The notes beneath the pieces are model-generated. The model searched no databases. It was not told the DNA's origin and worked only from the letters and a program-made list of their open reading frames with translations. DNA of 64,000 bases from assembly GCF_010093815.1 (NCBI RefSeq), contig NW_022985553.1:1026133-1090132 (forward strand), written 5' to 3'. Below are positions 1 to 10,479 of this stretch, in pieces (the first letter of the stretch is position 1; every line of letters starts with the position of its first letter). The translations under genes and the position numbers were made by a program. Source of the stretch: Pseudovirgaria hyperparasitica. Its lineage: Eukaryota > Ascomycota > Dothideomycetes > Acrospermales > Acrospermaceae.

Positions 1-2568
1 AGGATTATCGTACGTCATGCTGGCAACGTAACCCAGCATGTCCGGCGCTCTACATCTGATCTTCATGATCAGACCTGCAATACCTAAGCACAGCAGTATA
101 CCAGACGAGGCCTCCATCACAGCCAACCACAGGAAGTTGCATTGGTATACCTTTTGAAACGTCTTGTTCGTCGCCATGGACGGGAATCCATACCAAGGTG
201 CTACCACACTTTCAGAATCTCCATAATTAGTAACACCGGATGTTGCCGCTGTCATCGCCGTTCCGTTCTCCATTGTCGAATTTCCATATGGTCCAAACGC
301 TGCAATCGGTGGTATGTTTCCAGCAAATGCAAACGGCCCTTGCGCAAGATGCAGATATGTGTTCATGACTCTGGTGAATCGATCGTTGAAATCCTCCATG
401 GTCACATGTTCCATATCAACGACTTGCGTGCCCGTACTGTAGACGTTGAGAGCCCCCCGGATGTACTTCTCGGTCATTGTCATTTCTTCAGATCTGCCGA
501 ATTGAACGCTACCGTGAGATCGCGGCAATTGCTCAAATAGGTTGGTTGTTGTCGTGTTCCAGTCTAATACGGTAATATTATTGTTTCGTTTACTGTACTT
601 CTCCGCCTTTCTCATCTTGTTTGCGAGACAGCTGCCTTTGTCGCATCTAAAGACCACATCCACATATCTGGCTGTCACAGTACACCACCGCAGGATGGTA
701 TAGGACTCTGTCTCGTTTGGGGGCCAATATCGTGAACCGAACGTGATCGTGCGGGGATCTCTTAACGAGGGTTCATCCTTATCAAATGGGAAATTGTACT
801 CGGGGACGTCTGCATCATAATTTATCCCATTCAGCCGTGCGTCTGTGAATGGAGTATCCGTATCCAGGAAAAATGTCGTCTGAGTCCCCTTCAATGCATC
901 GCCAAATACATTTTCGCCAATCCGCCTCGTTGTGCCATTCAGCCCCCAGATCCTACCGAGGGGCAGCGTTTCATTACCGGAATATGGCAGCTTACCTTGC
1001 CACGGACAACTGAATTCCAGATATGAGCTTGTGACTTCAAGGTCCACTTCGTCTACGGGGAGCACGCCTGCCACGGGTATCCCTACCAAAGCTGAGTATT
1101 GACCTGGAGTCAACACGTCTGGTACTGGCAGCCAGCCGTTGTTGTCCGCTGTCACGTTGACCAAAGTATCGATTCGAGGTATGCGCGGATTACCCCAGAG
1201 GTCTACTTTACTCATGCCATTTTGGCTTGGAGCGGTCAGGACAGCGTTGTACATGGCGTTCAGTGCAGCGTTGGTTGACGTTCCTTGGTTTCCATTGTTG
1301 AGTAATGAATGCGTATCTTGCAATGGGCTCATATTTCCAGTTGACATGTAAATGACCTGAGACTGATTTCCAATGGTCACGTTACCAAATTCAAGGACTC
1401 GGAGCGATGCTTGACCTCCGATTGGGGATAGGGCCCAGAGGAAGAACAGATGCGCACCCAGGACTGACAAGCTTTTCAGAAGAACTTGACTTTCGAACGT
1501 GCCCCAGACCGTTTGGCTGGCCATCAGCAATTCCAAGGTCTGGTGTCGTTTAGTCATGGACAAACCTTTGGAACGAAAGTCACTTACCCCAAGCTTCGAA
1601 CCATGCTCAGCACAGTATCTCGCAGTTATCTTCAACGCCTTTCCGGCAACAGCAGCGAACATGATTGGAAACAAGGTAGGCCCGAGGTCCATGGTGCGCT
1701 CAATGTTCTTCCCGAAACCATTGCCTTCAACCTCCTGGCCATGCAACTTCGCAATACATATCCCAAGGACGATGAATGCAATTGGTGCAAAAGCCATGAC
1801 AGCATCTCCAATCCCAAACAAAACGGCAAACTTACTTTTCTGGTTCAAATGATTCGGCGCAGAACTCCAAGCCTCCAACGGCGGTGAAGGAGTAGCTCCT
1901 TTCTCTCCCTGTTCGATTCGCTGCTGTGTTGGAATAGGCGACGTAGGAGACAATGGATAAGGAAGAGCACGATAAGCATGTTGCTGTCGCTGCGGCTGGT
2001 CTCCATCATGGCGGGCTGGAGAGGACGTAGACGCCCGTCTTGCAAATTGCACAGCAACACGTGGTTCCCCGGCTTCACTTACGCTCCCTCCATGCTCCGG
2101 ATCCGCTTCATGCTCGTGACCACCACGATCAGTGGAAGCGCGCACAGGCGAGACAGGCGAGCTGGCCTCGTCGTCCGGCGATGGATCCGACGCTGGCACA
2201 CCGTACTGCTTTTCCTCATGCACGCGGCTCGATGCATGCGATCCGTTGCCTGTCACATCGTTGCCATTTGACTGCGCACCACGTAAGTCCGGCCATCGCT
2301 GTGAGTGTCTGAAAGCAGGATGGATCAGTTTCGGTGAAGATTCATCAACAGGTGAGACAATAATCTCAGGCGCACGGAGAGGCGGAAGTGGTTTTTCTTG
2401 TTGGCTCAACTTTGGTGTTGAGCAAGGTGCGCGAGGCAGCGTCGGTGATGACTGTGAGCGCGAAGATGAGAGAAGGAATGGACGCAGCGAGGTGCGGTTG
2501 TTGGTATTTGTGGGAACCTCTGATGAAGACTCGACGTCTGGTTTCAAAGGGCTGTGTTGTGTGGACAT
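1..2568 (-). CDS. Multi-span fungal membrane protein, 3' end cut by window edge
   Basis: Two exons are visible: 1588-2568 and <1-1539, split by a 48-nt in-frame intron (GTAAGT donor, GACTAAAC branch, CAG acceptor at 1540-1587). About 840 residues are in view and the frame is still open at base 1. The N-terminal ~240 residues are Ser/Pro-rich and disordered. Membrane segments follow (VMAFAPIAFIVLGICIA, TLFPIMFAAVAGKAL, SVLGAHLFFLWALSPIGG), then a long Asn-rich, probably glycosylated luminal region with paired Cys, and a last helix (ASSGILLCLGIAGLIM) before PDMLGYVASMTYDNP. The segments LGTLELLMASQTVWGTFES and WALSPIGGQASLR are typical of a large Pezizomycotina family without an assigned function; the layout recalls DUF3176-type proteins. 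The start is the first ATG after an in-frame stop upstream (about 2600). Removing the intron joins SKLG directly to TLELL as in the family. Role unknown; plasma membrane or vacuole is inferred only. Confidence 0.8.
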   Translation of the reverse strand, partial: MSTQHSPLKPDVESSSEVPTNTNNRTSLRPFLLSSSRSQSSPTLPRAPCSTPKLSQQEKPLPPLRAPEIIVSPVDESSPKLIHPAFRHSQRWPDLRGAQSNGNDVTGNGSHASSRVHEEKQYGVPASDPSPDDEASSPVSPVRASTDRGGHEHEADPEHGGSVSEAGEPRVAVQFARRASTSSPARHDGDQPQRQQHAYRALPYPLSPTSPIPTQQRIEQGEKGATPSPPLEAWSSAPNHLNQKSKFAVLFGIGDAVMAFAPIAFIVLGICIAKLHGQEVEGNGFGKNIERTMDLGPTLFPIMFAAVAGKALKITARYCAEHGSKLGVSDFRSKGLSMTKRHQTLELLMASQTVWGTFESQVLLKSLSVLGAHLFFLWALSPIGGQASLRVLEFGNVTIGNQSQVIYMSTGNMSPLQDTHSLLNNGNQGTSTNAALNAMYNAVLTAPSQNGMSKVDLWGNPRIPRIDTLVNVTADNNGWLPVPDVLTPGQYSALVGIPVAGVLPVDEVDLEVTSSYLEFSCPWQGKLPYSGNETLPLGRIWGLNGTTRRIGENVFGDALKGTQTTFFLDTDTPFTDARLNGINYDADVPEYNFPFDKDEPSLRDPRTITFGSRYWPPNETESYTILRWCTVTARYVDVVFRCDKGSCLANKMRKAEKYSKRNNNITVLDWNTTTTNLFEQLPRSHGSVQFGRSEEMTMTEKYIRGALNVYSTGTQVVDMEHVTMEDFNDRFTRVMNTYLHLAQGPFAFAGNIPPIAAFGPYGNSTMENGTAMTAATSGVTNYGDSESVVAPWYGFPSMATNKTFQKVYQCNFLWLAVMEASSGILLCLGIAGLIMKIRCRAPDMLGYVASMTYDNP

Positions 2569-4489
2569 TATGCTTATGTACCATGCAACGCCGCACCCTT
2601 AATCCGCAGGGTACTGGGATGGTTGTGCTAGGATCAACGTCCGCGATAGAGGGCTGACAACACCAAAAACGTCCGTAATGAGGTAATATCGTGAGGCTCA
2701 TACGGAGTCTCACGAAATGAACACAAAAGTGAAGAAGATTCAAAAGAAGTGCAGAAGTACATGCAGCACACCAAACCGGCGCTTCGACTGCATATACATA
2801 CTCACTCTCTCTCCATCCTCTTGCCTTCTTCTCCAGCACTTTCTTCCCTGTATGCGGCACAGCAAGATTCCTATATCTAGCATCCTAGCCCACCTAGCAA
2901 AACAACCACCCCAAATTAGCCCCACGCCTGCGCTTAAATAAACTGCCCTGTACCCAGTCTCCGGCCCTCAAATTGACTAATTACATCGAGCCGCTGCGCC
3001 AGGCTGCATATTCTGCCACTTAGCCAGCGGCAAAACTGGAGCACATCGTACGCACACTGCAGTTAAAACGTCCCGAAATGCGCTAGCGCAGCGGCGGGAG
3101 CGGTTTCGGGACGCGCCCGCTGCATCGTCTTGTGATTGGTAGATCGCTTTTCGGATGCCCTTTCTCGGCGGAACTAGCACGGATTCGGAGTAGAAAGTGG
3201 GGTTTGATTGGCTGGAGTCTGGCGCGCAGTGTAGTACCGATGCCTAGCGCGAGGCTGAGAGGATAAGCGCTGGGTGTTGTGGTGGGGTTCTGAGGATATG
3301 AGATGTCATCGATGTTGAGAGAGGGCAAGATTTGGCGGAGTTTGGCGGAGTAGATTTGTTGGTGTGGGTTTTTTTAAGGAAATGATGTTAATTACCCTCA
3401 CGGGAAGTTTTTCTTGCGTATTTGGGTTGCGGTTTTTGCTGGTTCGTTTGGAGTCTGCCTTGGTGCATGCCTAGAGGAGGTGGAGTATGGATGGGAGATG
3501 TGGAAGCTTGTCTGGCGGTCGGAAAAGGAGTGACATTCGAGTGTTGTTGGTCTGTTGCCTTTTGTTGTGTTGAGGTTGGGCTGATAGAAGGGCTGTTTGC
3601 CTGACGCAGAAATCGAACCAGTGTGCAATTTCAGTTGTGGATGCTTGACAATGGTCAGCGCTACCTGCATTATACCAACAAGAATGTGTTTAGAGCTACG
3701 TGTGTACTGTGCGTTGTGTGCTGTTGGCCGAGATGTGTTGTCGACGACTAGAGCTCATACCGAAACCCTTTCCCCTATGGATGCCAATGCCATGTTTTAG
3801 CAGGTCATAAGCACATCAATGTCTGCGGATCTACAAAGCCGCTCTAACATGCGGTCAGAGTGCCAGTAGAGGTCTATGAATTAGCTTGATCAAATGAGAG
3901 TTTACTAGTATATCTGGACCTCCTATATGCGCTAGATATATCCGATAGAAAAGGGGTATTCTCCGAGGAGATGTTTATTGATTTAACAAAGCCACATGTG
4001 TATGTTGAGAGCTCGAGAGCTATGAATGTGCAATGAGAACCCTACGGTATGTTCTTAGGTTCCAAAAAAAAAAACCAGGCACATTTGGCGGTAGTTATGA
4101 TAATCCATATCGATGATCGCCTCGGCTCAACGCTCTCCAACATCTGTGTAATGGTAAGGTTTTATGCGCTACTACTTCTTGTTGTAAAGTTAAACTGAGT
4201 TACTACTAGGTGCTCAATATTATGACCAAGTAGAAAACTACGCCTCCTGTCCTCTTGTTGTGGCTAGTGTAGCTGTCCTTAAGAAGAGGCATACTTCGAC
4301 ATCTATGTGATCTATTACGGGATTAGTCGACAACAAATGATATTTCAGGTACAACTAGTCTTGAAATAAGTATTACATTAGTAGAGTGAAGACTCTGTAG
4401 AGGGGAAGCTATATACTAGCCAGTACCCCACAGCCGGAACGATTACGCCAAATCCAATGCCGAGTTTGTTTGACCTGAAACTTTTTTTT
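2569..4489. other. Intergenic, turning AT-rich after ~3.8 kb
   Basis: No convincing gene. Bases 2569-3400 are presumably the promoter of the leftward membrane-protein gene. From about 3800 the sequence becomes rich in TA steps and stop codons, the start of an AT-rich block that runs, with one gene inside it, to about 6850. A tRNA-like stretch at 3600-3680 is discussed in the findings. Confidence 0.5.
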
Positions 4490-5125
4490 TCAGAATACGT
4501 CAATAACTTTTGGTCCCGGGGATGGGGTATTCAGTTGTGGCACTCTGCTTGTGGAGGTGTTCGTGGGTCCAAAAGACAGGGTTGATGTTGGCTGGCTTTC
4601 GTTCTTTTTGAGGTAGAAATAGTGACTGTTTGCGTCGGGCGTCGTTGAACCCTCTCGATAGAGGCCTATGATCAATGGTATTAGTGCCAGAGCTGTGAAT
4701 GATACCATGTGCAGTCCAATTTGCCATACTCATATAGAAGATGTTTGACGTCTGAAGGTCTTTCCTGGTTCCGACAAGCCAGGTATATCGCGTGAGACCA
4801 ATTGCGCCCTCTAATAAATAGTTTAGCCTTATGTATGTACTCTGGAGGAAGCAAAGAAAGGAAAGGAAAGGAGTCTCATACGGGCCAAGTACTCCATGTC
4901 TTCCACCCAATCACCACTCGGCGTAGCCAGCTGATATAGAACAAGGGACGTCGCTTTGCCTTCCTCCCCGGCCTTCCATATTATAGTAAGTGTTGAGCCC
5001 AATGTAAAGGTAGGGTTACTGCTAAAGTCGCCGGGCTCTCCAAAGGGCGGGGGGTTGACGAATTGCATAGTACATAATGCCCTGGTTATCCATACAGCTA
5101 TGAAAATAGCATATATGGTAGACAT
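4490..5125 (-). CDS. Small secreted/anchored protein, conserved fungal family
   Basis: Three exons: 4882-5125, 4730-4810, 4490-4665; introns 4811-4881 (GTATGA, CTAAAC, TAG) and 4666-4729 (GTATGG, CTAAT, TAG). The product has 166 residues. A signal peptide (about residues 1-18, AIFIAVWITRALC) is followed by a beta-rich domain with MQFVNPPPFGEPGDF, GSTLTIIWKAGEEGK, RYTWLVGTRKDL and DANSHYFYL, all hallmarks of a widespread secreted Pezizomycotina family of unknown function. Family members usually end in a Ser/Thr stalk and a C-terminal membrane helix. Here the frame stops after the stalk, but a matching hydrophobic stretch (SNKLGIGFGVIVPAVGYW) lies just downstream in another frame. The gene sits in an AT-rich block, so the anchor may be lost by decay, or a further splice was missed. 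The start is the ATG that gives the signal peptide. Confidence 0.7.
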
Positions 5126-7037
5126 AAGTAGAGAGTGGATCAGAGAAGTGATCAGTGACGACCTTCCAGTATCTCAACCTGTGAAATCGAGAGGGCGAGA
5201 GGCTGCAGGCCAGGGCTAACGGCCCTAATGAAGACGAACTCGGGCTGCATGGAACTAAACATGTCCACAAGGCTGACTCGGTTTGTTCTTGTACCTGGCT
5301 ACTAAATAGAAAAAGGGCGCAGTCAACTTTGCATGGGTGGCCTGCCAGTTTCATCAGCGACCCATAGATTTCTTACCTCTAAGTGGAGTTTATGCAATAT
5401 GTACCCCGTAACTGATGCTAGTATGTAATAGCCGGGACGTCAACAGACCGCTTTGGTGTTGGTATCAGGAAGCTATCATTGCGGCGCAACTGAATATAAT
5501 ATACAGTCCTTTTTAGACTTCATACTAGTAGAACGAGCACAAGGTGGAAGTTCAGCATAACTGCCAATGCTTGAACGACTACAGCGGGGACGCGAGAATA
5601 TATAAGGTTGACTCATGGGCCACGACTACGTAAACGTTCAGACCGGGACGGATAATTATACATGCATGAACATGGCAAATGGTCAAAGTCAGAGGCAATT
5701 TGAGTGTCTGGGAATCTGCCAACTCAACCACTCATGAGTGAGTTCGCGCCGAGCCAGTGCAATCCTACCGGCATATTCAGTACAGGCATATATAGATAGT
5801 ATACCAGGACAATAGGTATATGAACCTAATATACGTTTAGTAAGTCTAGAGACCTACGCAAAGCAGTCTAGTAGCTACTTCTTTGAGTTTGGTATGAAGG
5901 CCGGACCGTATCACTCAAGTGAAAAGAGTATATAGGTGATTACAAGGCGTTGAATACATAGTGTTCTCATACCTTGGACCCAGCTTTCTGATCAAATTGG
6001 AGCTCGTGCCACACATAGTCCTTTAGAGGATGATTTTTTGTGGCTCCCCCGGCTCGAACTGTCACCCTTCATATGTCATTAGCTGGGCGCACAGAGCAAG
6101 TGCATGATACAGCGTCAAAGCGGCTATACTAGTTGTTTCATTGATACGCTCTCTCTCGTGTATCTCAGACTCAGAATGTGAGAAATCCGTACTCCTCCGT
6201 GCATGTAGTCTCTTCTATTATGCATCTCTCTCTAAGATGTGTGTACCGACAGGCGGTCGTCGCGGCAGTCGAATGTTATCATTATGTCTGCAAGATCTAT
6301 ACGTCACTACTTTCGTGTATCGCTCTACCACTCAGCCTGGAAGTTATTAAACCGCCACTCGATGCTAGCAGCTGTAGAGTGGAGGGAACAACGTGCCAAT
6401 TAGATCCGTCTATCAAAGATTGATAGCTTAGATAGTAGAACGAACTATGAAACCGTTCACTCTACTCTCTCGAGCTGCCTAATTTAGCTTGGTATACTTT
6501 GACTTATATTCATTCCCAGTGCCTAGTGATACAAAAGCAATGCTCTTTCAACTCTTAGTTAGATAGCTCTATTACTATTCTTGGCTCAGATCTCTAGTAC
6601 TTAGATAGCTTGCTAGTTAGCCATAGAACCATATGCTTGCTCCGTACATCAACTCCATGATTCCCTACCTTCATCACCAACGAATGCAAATTAACTATCT
6701 GACCAAGGTCTACTCTAGGGCTACGTGCGGCGATATATTGGACTTGTACAGCTGGATGACCTAAATGCTTTGTATCAATAATAGATCTGAACACAAGAGA
6801 GCGGACCAGAACTCATACATTATCATATCATAGAACTAGTCTCGAAAGAGAGAAGTGATGCAGCCTGCATTAAGAGGATACGCGGAGCTAGCGTACCCAG
6901 AATGTCAGGGACCTAAACTATCCAAATCCGCACATTATCTACGAGGTTTCGGGCACACCGGGACAAAGAAGACTTGGCTCAACAAGCCACGGAAAGCCTT
7001 TTCTTTTCTTTTCAAGTTACACCGCACATTCCAGTCA
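5126..7037. other. AT-rich, gene-free block
   Basis: About 1.9 kb with no ORF that looks coding. TA dinucleotides and in-frame stops are frequent on both strands, and short palindromic motifs such as CTAGTATA recur. This is what RIP-mutated repeats look like in ascomycetes, but no parent element can be recognised by eye. A tRNA-like relic lies at 6041-6097. Confidence 0.5.
6041..6097 (-). pseudogene. tRNA-like relic
   Basis: On the minus strand the sequence starts GCTCTGTG, includes CCCAGCT, GACATATGAAGG and AGTTCGAGCC, and ends GGGGGAGCCA. It resembles an elongator tRNA (anticodon arm with CAT) whose D-arm region is about 17 nt short. GCTCT can pair with GGGAGC in the acceptor, but the T-arm does not pair properly and no T-run follows. 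It is probably a decayed tRNA or the head of a tRNA-derived short repeat. This is a by-eye call only. Confidence 0.25.
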
Positions 7038-7934
7038 CTAAGAAACACTCTTGAACTGCGAACACGGAATATAGTTCCGCTCGACAAAAGCAAAGTCCGC
7101 CTTGATGCCAAACACACCCTCAAACACACTATCAGTAGGATACACCGGTCTGTTCAGCACCACCCGACCCTCGACCGGCACCGGGCTGAAGTCTCCAGTC
7201 GAAATACTAGTATCGAACAACGTGACGAAGTTGTCGCACAGCGTGCCATTATTAGTCAGAACCTGATTCAGAATATTCTCGTACAGCGCCAAAGAATACG
7301 GTTGCGCTCTACATGGTTTGAACCGCGTGTGCACGAGCGGCCTCTTCGAATGCACGTCGTCATGAAGCGGGTACGCAGCAAACGTGACCGACGACGCAGC
7401 GGTGCGCTCAGAAGTTTCATACATGTATGCCTCGCACGGCGGGTCGAACCGGCCAACAAGAGGCTGGGGAGGTCCGTACAGCGCCGCGCCCTCAACAGCG
7501 AGTGGATTGTCAGACATGACTATGCTATGTAGCAGGCGGAAACTCGTCCGGCCATCGTGGAGGAGATCGACGAACGGGAGGGTTATGGCGGATCGCGTGA
7601 AGTCTGGGATCCTAAGTGAGGTACCGACGCCAACGTCATGGTCCAGGACTGACTGCACGATGAGCGGATACTTGTTGCGTGGGAAGTCGGGCTGCAGAGC
7701 GTAGAGTTCGTACAGGTTGATGCCGTATTGTGGTGGTATCAAAGACCGAGCTGCTGACAAGTCTATTGGAATGATTGCATGGGTACCGTTAATTGTTCCG
7801 GTAGTTTCGTTTGGATATGTAGTCGCAATGGGATTGGGCAATGATTCTGTGCTATTGCACGAAGTCGACACCGATTTACATATTAATTCTAGAAGAATGA
7901 CGACAGAGAGAACGAAATTATGGGGAGGCAACAT
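7038..7934 (-). CDS. Secreted protein, acetoacetate-decarboxylase-like fold (tentative)
   Basis: Single exon, 298 residues. A signal peptide (FVLSVVILLELICKS, about residues 1-23) precedes a globular domain with several N-glycosylation sequons (NST, NETT, NGT). Segments such as GTINGTHAIIPIDLSAARSL, YPLIVQSVLDHDVG, IPDFTRSAITLPFVDLL and FDPPCEAY match, from memory, a Pezizomycotina secreted family that is sometimes placed in the acetoacetate decarboxylase superfamily. The lysine that would form the Schiff base is not obvious, so decarboxylase activity should not be assumed. Six cysteines could form disulfides. It lies between the AT-rich block and the transporter gene and points away from the latter; no shared function is suggested. 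Confidence 0.75.
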   Translation of the reverse strand: MLPPHNFVLSVVILLELICKSVSTSCNSTESLPNPIATTYPNETTGTINGTHAIIPIDLSAARSLIPPQYGINLYELYALQPDFPRNKYPLIVQSVLDHDVGVGTSLRIPDFTRSAITLPFVDLLHDGRTSFRLLHSIVMSDNPLAVEGAALYGPPQPLVGRFDPPCEAYMYETSERTAASSVTFAAYPLHDDVHSKRPLVHTRFKPCRAQPYSLALYENILNQVLTNNGTLCDNFVTLFDTSISTGDFSPVPVEGRVVLNRPVYPTDSVFEGVFGIKADFAFVERNYIPCSQFKSVS

Positions 7935-8570
7935 GGCGAGACAGCGACATACTCTGTCTTCGAAATGAGTTGCTGCTCAGCTCATATATTATTGCCCTCA
8001 ATTAATGTCAGCTGTATATGCATTGTGACGTTGACAGCAGGGATGCCTCGTATTCATCCATGTACGCCTTAGCTTGGCATGCACATATCCTATTGTGAGA
8101 TGTTACTGAATGCTATGTATCTGTGAGAACAACATTCGTTTGCTCCCCTTAGATCACTGCCTACTGACAAGCAGCTGTCCGATCTAGGTAGTTGTGAACT
8201 GGTAGAATATGAATCAAGTTTCTCGCTAGTCGCGTCAGTAAGCAATTCGGAGACACCCGAGACCTGCTGTAGCTTCGCACTACCATTTTGATAACCCAAT
8301 GCGGCAGTCGGATACCCCCAATTAATCTTGTAACATCTTGTGTTCAACTATCCAGGCAAGTCGCCGGGTGATTTTAGGCCGTAACCGCCACCGAGTCACT
8401 CATCTGGCGCATGCATTATGAATATTCGGCCGCCATGAGTAAACCAGTTGTGCCAGCTAGTCTCTTGAGTGCACTGTTTTGGTGCACATGTAATGTGCCG
8501 ATATGTATCTATCATGAAGCCGTGTACTGTATACCAAGTCTCTATGATGGTGTTCATCGAACACATGGCG
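7935..8570. other. Intergenic
   Basis: Holds the promoter of the secreted-protein gene to the left and the 3' flank of the PQ-loop transporter to the right (both genes are on the minus strand). No other feature seen. Confidence 0.5.
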
Positions 8571-9629
8571 TTATTCTACGGCGAAGGGTGACTGATCCCC
8601 GTATATCCGGAACTGAGCGAAAATGGTAACGTCTTCGACCATTGTTCCTAGGGAGCCGATGAGCCAGGGAAGATTGGTCAGAAAGTACTCTTTATCGGTA
8701 GAATGAAAGAGAATGCCAGCCCCGTATGTCAAATTTCCTGTCAGTGAGAGCATGAAAAATAGAAGGGACAATCCTTCACAGCTCTTATCGCGATAATTCT
8801 TGATAATTTGAGGAATGCGCGCACTGGAAGTGGTTAGCTATCTACGCCTGAAAAAATTCCGGCTGAGACACTACTTACCCGAGGTAGCAGACAGCACTGC
8901 CATAACCCAGGATTTCGGCACCGATTGGCATCGGCTGCGGATCAGTCACGACGGGAACAGGTTTCCAGACACCAGAGCTCCATGCGATAGCCCATGCTCC
9001 AGTGCCGACAGTGAGTATACCAACAACACAGAGGGTATTTTTGAGCCATTCGCGACCACCGGTCTCCTCCTCTACAATTGAGGCAAGGGAATCACGGCGA
9101 TTGACACTCTCTCGATGTAAACGGGAAGCGGCAGACGATTTGCGCCGATGCGAACCGGGTAAGCCAGTATTGTCACTGTCCCTCCGACTCAGCAACGGCT
9201 CGTCCTCGCTATCGTATGTTCCGTTGGAACGAGTAGATAGTTTCCGCTCTTTCCTCGCGTTCTTGACATTATAGTATACGCATTGGGTGATGAGTGCCAG
9301 GTCGGAGAAGCAGAAATACACAGCGATCAAGATGACCGTGGGTACAAGGCCAGCCCATATAGCACCTATAAGGTTGGCAATGTCGCCGACGAACCAGACG
9401 ACGATGAACGCGAGGGAGACTGCCTCAGCAGAGCCTTGTTTGTAGTTCTCAATCAGCTGTGGGACCTGATCGAGTGTCAGCAAGGCCGGCGGCGGTACGT
9501 AGTAGAGTTTGTAGTTACCAAGACAAAGATCCAGCAGACGAGCGAGATTGAACCGAAGATTCCTGAAAGAGCTTCAGGAGCAGTCAGATGAATGTCCTGG
9601 GCAGCCGCTGCAAGAGACATGGCCATCAT
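8571..9629 (-). CDS. PQ-loop vacuolar amino-acid transporter (Ypq/PQLC2 family)
   Basis: Three exons: 9519-9629, 8879-9465, 8571-8823; introns 9466-9518 (GTAACT, GCTGAC, CAG) and 8824-8878 (GTAAGT, GCTAAC, CAG). The product has 316 residues. It carries the two PQ-loop repeats: FVLVPQLIENYKQGSAE near residue 35 (intron 1 falls between the Val-Leu and the PQ motif) and ARIPQIIKNYRDKSCEG in the last third. Seven predicted helices are interrupted by a polar, Ser/Arg-rich loop with likely phospho-sites (RRDSDNTG, RRKSS). In yeast Ypq1-3 and human PQLC2 this family exports cationic amino acids from the vacuole or lysosome. The start was taken at the first of three close Met codons (9629, 9626, 9620); which one is used cannot be told here. 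Confidence 0.9.
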
Positions 9630-10479
9630 TGTGTGATCAGGAAGGAGGACGGAGTCGAAGAGATATCGTCCAAGAGCGTCGCATGGGCACGTACATTGAA
9701 AACCTCACATGTCCGTTGGGATTGACTAGGAAGTTTTCTTTATCTTAGCGCCTCAGGCTGAAGCTTGATACCAGCCATGATTGGCGAAGGAGGTTGGTTC
9801 ACGACGGGAAGATCGATACCCAGCAGGCGAACATGTTCATGCGATGGCCATTATTGCAGAATGCCTGAAGATGGAAATGCCATGTAGCTCCGTTGGTGAC
9901 ATTCGCATAAAGCACCGTTCTCATCTTGTAAGGACTAATAAGGGCATTGATTGAAACATCCATTCAGGCATCCATGCAGGTCTACTGGGCTGTGCAGTGC
10001 AACAGTGGAGTCCGTGGGTGCAATCGCTATTGGATTCTAGCCAGAACAGGTCTACGCGCAGGTACCTTACGCAAACTCCCCAAGTCCGAAAGCCCCGAGT
10101 CCCTATCCATCCATCCGTTCAGCCGCCATCGATGCACCACCCGCCCTTCTCCACCATCCATCCACCAACCAGCCCTGCAGAGACTGCCAGCAGCTGACCA
10201 ACTTTTCACTTTTCACACCCACAGGGCTATCTTTCAATCTTCGTCGCCGTTCGTTCGACTCTTTTACCACTCCTCTTCGTATATCGGTCGTCGACATCTT
10301 CCTCTTCGCACTCACTACGCTCGTTACGTCTTCTCCTGTTCGCCACTCCCTCCAGACATTGGGACACATCTCTCGAACTTACGCGTCAGCATCAGACAGA
10401 CCGTCGGGCACCGCACTCAGAACCTTTCGTCCAACAAGAGCTTCGCACGTTTACCCACGTCCTCACTCGAACAACAAAA
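9630..10479. other. Divergent promoter region
   Basis: Separates the leftward PQ-loop gene from the rightward Mid2-like gene. The last 400 bases are pyrimidine-rich (CATCCATCC, TCTTCCTCTTCG), typical of a fungal core promoter and 5' leader for the Mid2-like gene. No reliable TATA box. Confidence 0.5.
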
